64,000 nucleotides of DNA. Source: Halichoerus grypus (Eukaryota > Chordata > Mammalia > Carnivora > Phocidae). Both the position numbers and the translations under genes were made by a program. Below, in pieces: positions 58,276-64,000 of this stretch. Numbering within the stretch: position 1 is the first letter of the stretch; each line of letters starts with the position of its first letter. Where the stretch lies: the NCBI RefSeq assembly GCF_964656455.1, contig NC_135719.1:7667163-7731162 (forward strand), written 5' to 3'. The notes below the pieces were generated by a model. It had not been told where the DNA came from and did not search any database. It was given only the letters and a program-made list of their open reading frames with translations.

Positions 58276-58560
58276 GTGTGTCTATCAAGTCTATCAAGAT
58301 GCAATCTACTGGTCTGAAGATTATTTTATTTTTTATTTTATTCTTATTTTATTTACTTTCTTGCATATGGACTTCACTCATGGTACAGACCGTTTCTCAT
58401 TCACCATTGCTTTGGATTTTCCTTGCATTGTCCCAAAAATGGCCCACACACTGCTTTGCCCACCATCACTCAAGATGGAAAGTAGATATTTGGAGGAAGA
58501 CTGAATGAGGTTATAAGTGGAATCTGAGGCCAGGGGTGGGCAGAGTTTGGGGAGCAAAGT
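58276..58560. other. Single-copy, nothing seen
   Basis: No gene or repeat is recognised. Confidence 0.4.
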
Positions 58561-58569
58561 CAACTAATT

Positions 58570-58760
58570 AACCAACAAACATTTATTAAGCACTTGCTTT
58601 GTGCACAGCATCCTGGGACATACAGAAGTCTGAAGCAATGTGCCTGCTTTAGAAGGCTTTTAGGGAAAACAACGCTGGTGAGCAAAAGATCAAACCCGGG
58701 AGGGCAGGGATCATGCCTATCTTACTTGTGGCTATAAGTCTAGGACCTTGAATAATGCAT
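58570..58760 (+). repeat. Ancient mammalian interspersed repeat (unassigned)
   Basis: 'acaaacatttattaagcacttgctttgtgcacagc' is the start of the common TTTATTGAGCACCTACT-type repeat. Confidence 0.6.
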
Positions 58761-59321
58761 GGTGCTTAAAAAAAAGTTATTCCAATGATAAAATGCGAAA
58801 AACAAGGAAGGTTAAAAAGTGTTCAGTAAAAGGAGATGTTGGGCTGGGCTCGGTCGTCAGAGCATGCGCAAAAGGGGCAAGCGCCGCGAGCATCATTGTT
58901 CCTGTACCTGGAATCTTGCTGTTCCCCTAACATCAGGGAAATGCCCTCTGGGCGTTCTTTCTGTCCACCAAATCCATCTAGTACCTCAAGACTCCGTTGG
59001 CTTTTTCTCCAAGTTATTTTCCTTGATCTTGAAGCCAAAAGAGATGTTTCACTCCTTGGAACTCCAAATAGCGTTTACTTTAGGTAGTAATAAGGCATTT
59101 ATAATACGTTTCAATGGAGGAAGGTGGGCAAACATGAGCCAAGCTCCTTTTAAAAATGTCTCATTTAATTTTTAAAATAACCTTAGGAAAAGGTACTATT
59201 CCTATCATATATATCATATTTATATCAATATATCATATATATATTTTGTCCCTCAATCCTGATCTTCCCCCTGGTACAGGTTTGGTTGATTCACATCTTA
59301 TACTACAAGTAGCTTTTAGGC
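58761..59321. other. Single-copy, no gene seen
   Basis: Two short CpG-containing stretches (58850-58895). An AT-rich TATATCA tract is at 59200-59242. Confidence 0.4.
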
Positions 59322-59415
59322 TAGTGGAGGGCAGTGGGCGTGGCATGTCTCATTTTGCCTCTTCACTAGTTGCACAAGATGGGTACTCAAACTCGTCTGC
59401 CTGATCCACAGAGGA
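59322..59415 (+). repeat. 94-bp segment, copy 1 of a dispersed direct repeat
   Basis: Matches 61593-61686 at 93 of 94 bases (the single difference is G at 59340 against A at 61611). Flanks differ on both sides. This copy lies in otherwise single-copy sequence and is therefore the likely source. Confidence 0.95.
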
Positions 59416-60284
59416 TGAGACCAACCACACATCCCCAAAGTCTGTGCCTTCCTTGCCTTCCTTGCTTCCATCATCCAAAGGGGGTACACACTCACCTCTT
59501 TTCTTTGCCAACCTCTCCAGTCTCAGCTGGGAAAACATCTGACGCAGGAAGGGGAACACTTACTGAAGCTGGAACTCCACGTATGATAGACCTACACCCT
59601 GTTTAGTGCGTAAAGCTGATAGGATGAGTCCAATGTTGTATACATTTTAGAATTCCAAATTCAAATCCAACAAATATTTACTGAGCACCACACACAGAAA
59701 CACGAAAAGATTAAAAGAGAGAGAGGAAAATGGACAAGAGGGTTCTGTGACTTCCTGGAGGGTTGGAGGGTGGCAAACATAACTCAGAAATAAGGCCAAA
59801 TCAGAGGGCTCTTGAAGGCCTATATAACACTGGGACCTATGTGTCCCAAGCTCCAGAAGGTCCTGCCCAGGATCTGTAGGTGTGATCACTGAGGTAGGTT
59901 TGCTATGTTTCTCACCCAGCTGGCCTGAGCTTCCTCTTGTCCAGGAGGTGCCTGTGGGCACATTTGAGAGGTGGCTTGTCTGTGGTCACGGGTCAGATGA
60001 CATCACTGGCCTGGCGGGATGGAATTCCAAATCTTAGCCTCCTTGGGGCTGTGCCCAGACAGGGAAGATCTAACTATAGAATGTGACCCTGGCCCCATAG
60101 AGGACCAAAAGGGTGAACCCGAGAGTTCTGCTGTGGATGAAAACCACATGCGTTGGTGCTGTCCTCACTCGGATTCAGTGGGTCTCCAGGCCAACAGCCG
60201 GTTAGATCATCTGCATGTCTACTCTTGGTTTGTTTTGGCTCCTACTTCAACCTTCATCTTTGTCACTTTGGTTCCTGTCTCATT
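59416..60284. other. Single-copy, no gene seen
   Basis: The 'caaatccaacaaatatttactgagcacc' at about 59661 is a start of the common ancient repeat. Frames up to 104 codons, unrecognised. Confidence 0.4.
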
Positions 60285-60464
60285 GCCTTTTTTTTTTTAA
60301 GATTTTATTTATTTAATCAAGAGAGACAGAGCGAGAGAGAGGCAGAGGGAGAAGCAGGCTCCCCAAGGAGCAGGGAGCCCGAAGTGAGGCTCCGTCCCAG
60401 GACCCTGGGATCACGACCTGAGCCGAAGGCAAATGCTTAACCAACTGAGCCACTCAGGCGCCCA
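60285..60464 (-). mobile_element. SINEC, antisense
   Basis: Tail-first complement ending 'gccactcaggcgccca'. Flanked by GTTCCTGTCTCATT (60271-60284) and GTTTCTGTCTCATT (60465-60478), one mismatch. It is the first SINEC after a 12-kb gap. Confidence 0.97.
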
Positions 60465-60957
60465 GTTTCTGTCTCATTTCTAAACCAGTCTCTTCTTCCA
60501 CAGTTAACTCGGTTTCCTAATTGGAAGAACACCTCTGTGATCCTTTAACCCTGTTTGCTTGTTGTACTTCTGCTCCTGACTCCCAACCATGGCCCCAGCC
60601 ACGGACGTTGTGTTTTGAGAAGGAGCACTCTTTACTAAAGTCAGCACTCGTGTCCCAGCCCAGCTGTGGCCCCTGTCGTTATAGCCTCATTCTAAATAGC
60701 CCTTCTTCGGGTGTCCACATGGCTTTACAAACCAGACCATTTTTCCAGCCAGCCCCGCTCCAGTCAAATGCGCTCTGTCCTTGAACTTTTTTGCTTGGGT
60801 CATCAAGAAAAGAACCTTCCGTGCATTTCAATTCTCCGAGACAAGTGTGCAAAGATGCTGCTGAGCTCCTTCTCAGTGATGATTTATGCATGGTGAGTGG
60901 AAAAGCATGCTGTTTTCATTCCTTTTAAAATCAAGTAATGACCTAGAGGGAGAGCAT
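60465..60957. other. Single-copy, no gene seen
   Basis: An 87-codon plus frame (60521-60784) has no recognised domain. Confidence 0.4.
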
Positions 60958-61050
60958 TGTATCTATATCAGTATCTGTTCCTTTCTCTGTATCTGTGTCT
61001 CTTTCTCCGTCTAAATCTGTATATCTAAGCCTATATTTGTATGTATAGGG
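60958..61050. repeat. Degenerate (TATCTG)n-like tract
   Basis: Repeated TATCT, CTGTAT and GTGTCT units, the remains of a hexanucleotide array. Confidence 0.6.
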
Positions 61051-61307
61051 ATACAATGGCACAAATTTAATAGTCCGGCAGAGCTTTACCATACCAGTGT
61101 CTCCTATTTATATTTGACCTAGTAGAATTTGACACTTATATGCAATGCAAAGATTCAAAGTTGCATCATGCCCTTCAAGAAATATCTCTGTAAATATACG
61201 CCAACTCCTTCAAGCAAAATAAAAATATATGGTGTTTGTCTTTGTGTTATGGAGATGTAGATACTCAAATCATCTCACAGTAATGCCCACTGGGAGAAGA
61301 AGAAGAA

Positions 61308-61425
61308 CCACTAACCAAATGACCTTGGGCAAATCCCCCCAGACTCTCAGACCCTCAGATTCTTCATCAGGAAAGAAACTGGAAGATTTTGACTAGCTGA
61401 TCTCTAAAGGAAAGCCAACACAACC
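61308..61425 (+). repeat. MIR SINE fragment
   Basis: 'aaatgaccttgggcaaatcc' and 'cctcagattcttcatcagg' are a sense MIR core. Confidence 0.65.
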
Positions 61426-61569
61426 TATGATCAAGAAGCTTTTGATTTTTAACTTTAGTAAGCTTACTCTTAAGTGTCATTTAACGAAGAGCTTTTACTG
61501 CAAATCTGGTCTTCCAGATTCTTCGTAGGAAATGACAATTGCAGGTCGAAGAACAGGGTCCCCCCAGGT

Positions 61570-62060
61570 CTGGGTTGTATATCAATCAAGGTTAGTGGAG
61601 GGCAGTGGGCATGGCATGTCTCATTTTGCCTCTTCACTAGTTGCACAAGATGGGTACTCAAACTCGTCTGCCTGATCCACAGAGGAAACCCACGCCAAGT
61701 AGTTCAGTAGAGGGAATTTGATACAAGGAACTGGTTACAAAGCGTTGGAAACCCTGCAAAGCCAGATGGGGCGGTGAAGAAGCTCAAAGATGAGCACCAA
61801 GCGGGAATTCACTGCCATCCTCCAGCTGCAGGGACAATGGGAAGAGGTGGTTTTGTCAGAGCACAAGATCTAGGAGATGGTGGGACAATGGAGGGAGGGG
61901 ACACATGCACTGGCCGGAGCTGGAACCACGTCGGGGCACAGCGAGTGTCACCATGTCACTGGGAGCAGGAAGACAGAGAGAAGCAGAGATAGTCTGGCTT
62001 GTTTGGGGCTCTTGTCTGCCAACTGATCCTGGAAGGTAACAGAAGCCAGAAGGAGACCGT
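61570..62060. repeat. Old interspersed repeat (unassigned), interrupted by copy 2
   Basis: 'tgtatatcaatcaaggtt' before and 'agaggaaacccacgcc', 'agggaatttgatacaaggaactggttacaaagcg' after 61593-61686 read as one repeat I know by sequence but not by name. The 94-bp segment splits it. Confidence 0.5.
61593..61686 (+). repeat. 94-bp segment, copy 2 of a dispersed direct repeat
   Basis: 93 of 94 bases match 59322-59415 in the same orientation. It lies inside the older repeat at 61570-62060. The last six bases (AGAGGA) are shared with the host repeat, consistent with microhomology at the junction. Confidence 0.95.
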
Positions 62061-62355
62061 GTTTGGGGGGATGCTATGTGTGGGGACCCCCACCCCTGTA
62101 ATACAGGGTGGGGGTGAGTCTGAGGGCGAGCAAGCCACTGATGGCACAGGGGAGCTGGGAAGTACCCTTTAAAGCATTTAGGAGTCCCGTCCTAGCCCGG
62201 CTTTCCAATGACCTGGCTGCCTGAGACAGGGGCTCAGATGGGGACAGATGCTTCCTTAGCCTTTTCAAGCCCTACACCTCACATTTCGATTGCTCTAGTA
62301 AGCAGCTTCCAAGTTCTCAGTTACCACGAATTTGTGAGTTTCCCATTTAGCAACT
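62061..62355. other. Single-copy, nothing seen
   Basis: No gene or named repeat. Confidence 0.4.
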
Positions 62356-62359
62356 ACAA

Positions 62360-62560
62360 TTTCTAATTACCTGCCATGTGTTAAGCAGTCTATAGAAGAT
62401 ATCTCCTTCTAACCCCTGACTAGTCTGCTTGGAAGATATAAACACACCTATTTTCTAGATGAAAAGCTAAGGTGGGGGAGATGGAGCAATGTGCCCAAGG
62501 GCCACAGCTGGGTGTATAGGAGGTGGGACTGAACCCAGGGCATTCTGCCCCACCAGGGGC
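62360..62560 (+). repeat. Ancient MIR/L2-class repeat fragment
   Basis: 'ctgccatgtgttaagcagtc', 'ttctagatgaaaagctaagg' and 'tgcccaagggccacagctgg' match the common old repeat. Confidence 0.65.
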
Positions 62561-64000
62561 AAAGCCAAGTCCAGGGGAGCGTACCATTTCATAAGGATTA
62601 TCAGTTTGATTTCTGGAAGTAAGAACGTTGAAAGATCCGGGAAGCAGTAGGAAACACTCAGGAAGGGAATAACCACTGGACCTCGAACCTTCCAAGAAGC
62701 GGCCCCCTGGAGGGCAGCCCCCCTCCCTGCCAGCCTCTCTTACCCTGGGCGCTCCAGGCTTCTAATTCTTCCTGGCAGCTTGTGGGGCTCATGCGCTTCT
62801 TGGCCCCTATAACCAGATTTCTTCATTTACAGAATCACACTCGGCTGGTAAATGGGGCTGTGGAAAATAGGGTACTATAGATGCTATTTGGAAGAAGTTG
62901 CTGAGTAAGGCCATCAAAGCCAAGAGTAAAAATGAGAAGAGGGAGATAAGTGGATTGCTTCCCACCTCCTCTGAAGAGCAAGAAAGCTGGTGGTGATGAC
63001 CGTGAGGAGCAGGAGTGTCGAGCGGCTGAAGGGGGCGGGGAGTGCCCGGATGGAAATGGAATAACGCTAAGGGGTCCATGCAGACAAGCACAGGAATCCT
63101 AGCAGCTGGTGGTCTAGGAGGTAAAGGCAAGAGGCTAGTGACCAGCTGTCTAGAATCAGGAGAACCCAGGGTTTATGGACCCATGCACTCTTCATGCTAC
63201 AAGAAAAAGTTGCTTGGATGAGGATAAAGGGAATACTTAGAGAGCATCAGGAATTTGAACAGGGAGCACACTTATGAGTTGGGTCCCCATAAGCAGGATT
63301 CCTCACCTCTCTGATTTTTTTTTTAAATTGATTAATGGTGTAAATAATATTTACCTCCTACAGCAGGGGTGAGGATGGAGTGACATTGCTGACATACAAT
63401 TGCTTTATTAATTGGTAAAAACCATGCAAATGTTGCTTCTGAATATGTCTCCCCTACACTTGCCCTAAAATTCTCCTAATGGTGTCCAGAGCGTGGGAGG
63501 TGGCATACAATCCCATGCTAGTCAGACCCAGACTAGCTTTTGACACATTTTACGAGGGATGCGGCTAAGCGAGAGGACACGTGGGGGACCGCCCCCAGCT
63601 GTGGTGGCAAGCCCAGCAGCAGTTGGGGGCAAAGGGGCCAAGGGCATGAAGGACCACATATGGTGGATGATGTGGGTTCGAGTGGGGAGCTTGGCAGGAT
63701 GAAATGGTCTGTGTGGGGCACAGTTATTACCAATGTTTGGATAATTGGATGTTTTAGAAAGGCAGATTTGAGCACAACTGAAGGAAGACTTAGTAACCTC
63801 TTGAGTGACCCAACCATTGGATGGGCTTCCCTGTGAAGTAGTGAGCTCCCTGCCACTAGAGAAATGTGAACTGAGGCTGAATATTCTGGAAGAGATACTT
63901 GTCTATAGCACTGAGATGTCTAGACAGTGTGAGAGACCTCTTGTAACTGTAACTTACTGTGATTTTTTTTTTTTCCTGAATGTGTGAACACAACTTGCTT
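62561..64000. other. Single-copy, no gene seen
   Basis: Frames of about 107 codons on minus (62807-63130, 63533-63856) are unrecognised. Poly-T runs at 63318-63326 and 63964-63974. Confidence 0.4.

Overview
The window looks like noncoding nuclear DNA from a carnivoran mammal, most likely an arctoid (bear, panda, pinniped or mustelid lineage). The main evidence is 14 copies of the tRNA-Lys-derived SINEC (CAN-SINE) family with AATAAA-rich tails. Several are nearly intact and 12 have clear target-site duplications. A truncated L1 with a carnivore-type 3' end points the same way. I see no young dog-type SINEC_Cf copy and no cat-type element, so arctoid is favoured, but that is an inference from SINE sequence alone. 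No protein-coding gene can be supported. Open frames above about 100 codons come from simple repeats, transposons or chance.

Layout. Positions 1-11,400 hold AT-rich single-copy DNA, three MIRs, a Tigger DNA transposon split by a SINE (3362-4125), an antisense L1 tail, a three-unit 42-bp minisatellite (8151-8277), a pair of CpG-rich clusters (8655-9185) and a pyrimidine-rich tract. Positions 11,400-18,480 carry scattered old repeats (MaLR LTR, MIR, hAT) and two SINEs. Positions 18,480-25,660 are a dense LINE/SINE block: an antisense L1 ORF2 region with three SINEs, a seeded TTTC expansion and an internal duplication, followed by two further L1 pieces and a SINE-split hAT element. Positions 25,660-41,000 are mostly single-copy DNA with LTRs (31,038-31,708 and 35,718-36,460), MIRs and SINEs.

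Positions 41,006-41,331 contain a full-length retroposed 7SK RNA pseudogene with A-rich tail and a 20-bp target-site duplication. It is the only recognisable RNA-gene-derived locus. Positions 41,885-45,180 are a sense L1 ORF2-to-3'-end copy with three later insertions. Positions 45,185-49,911 hold SINEs, MER5-like fragments, microsatellites, an old LTR and a 310-bp pyrimidine tract. From 48,039 to 60,284 there is no SINEC; this stretch is mostly single-copy with candidate conserved noncoding segments and two antisense MaLR-type LTRs. The last 5 kb contains a 94-bp segment present twice, 2.3 kb apart, with one mismatch; the second copy sits inside an older repeat.

Nothing here forms an operon, pathway or defence system. 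The parts worth a second look are structural: the 94-bp templated copy, the 7SK retrocopy, the internally duplicated and rearranged L1s, the head-to-head SINE pair, and a few candidate regulatory segments (an RFX X-box, CpG clusters beside nuclear-receptor half-sites, an inverted TAATCC pair). Repeat family names are from memory of consensus sequences, without a database search; ages and conservation are inferences.
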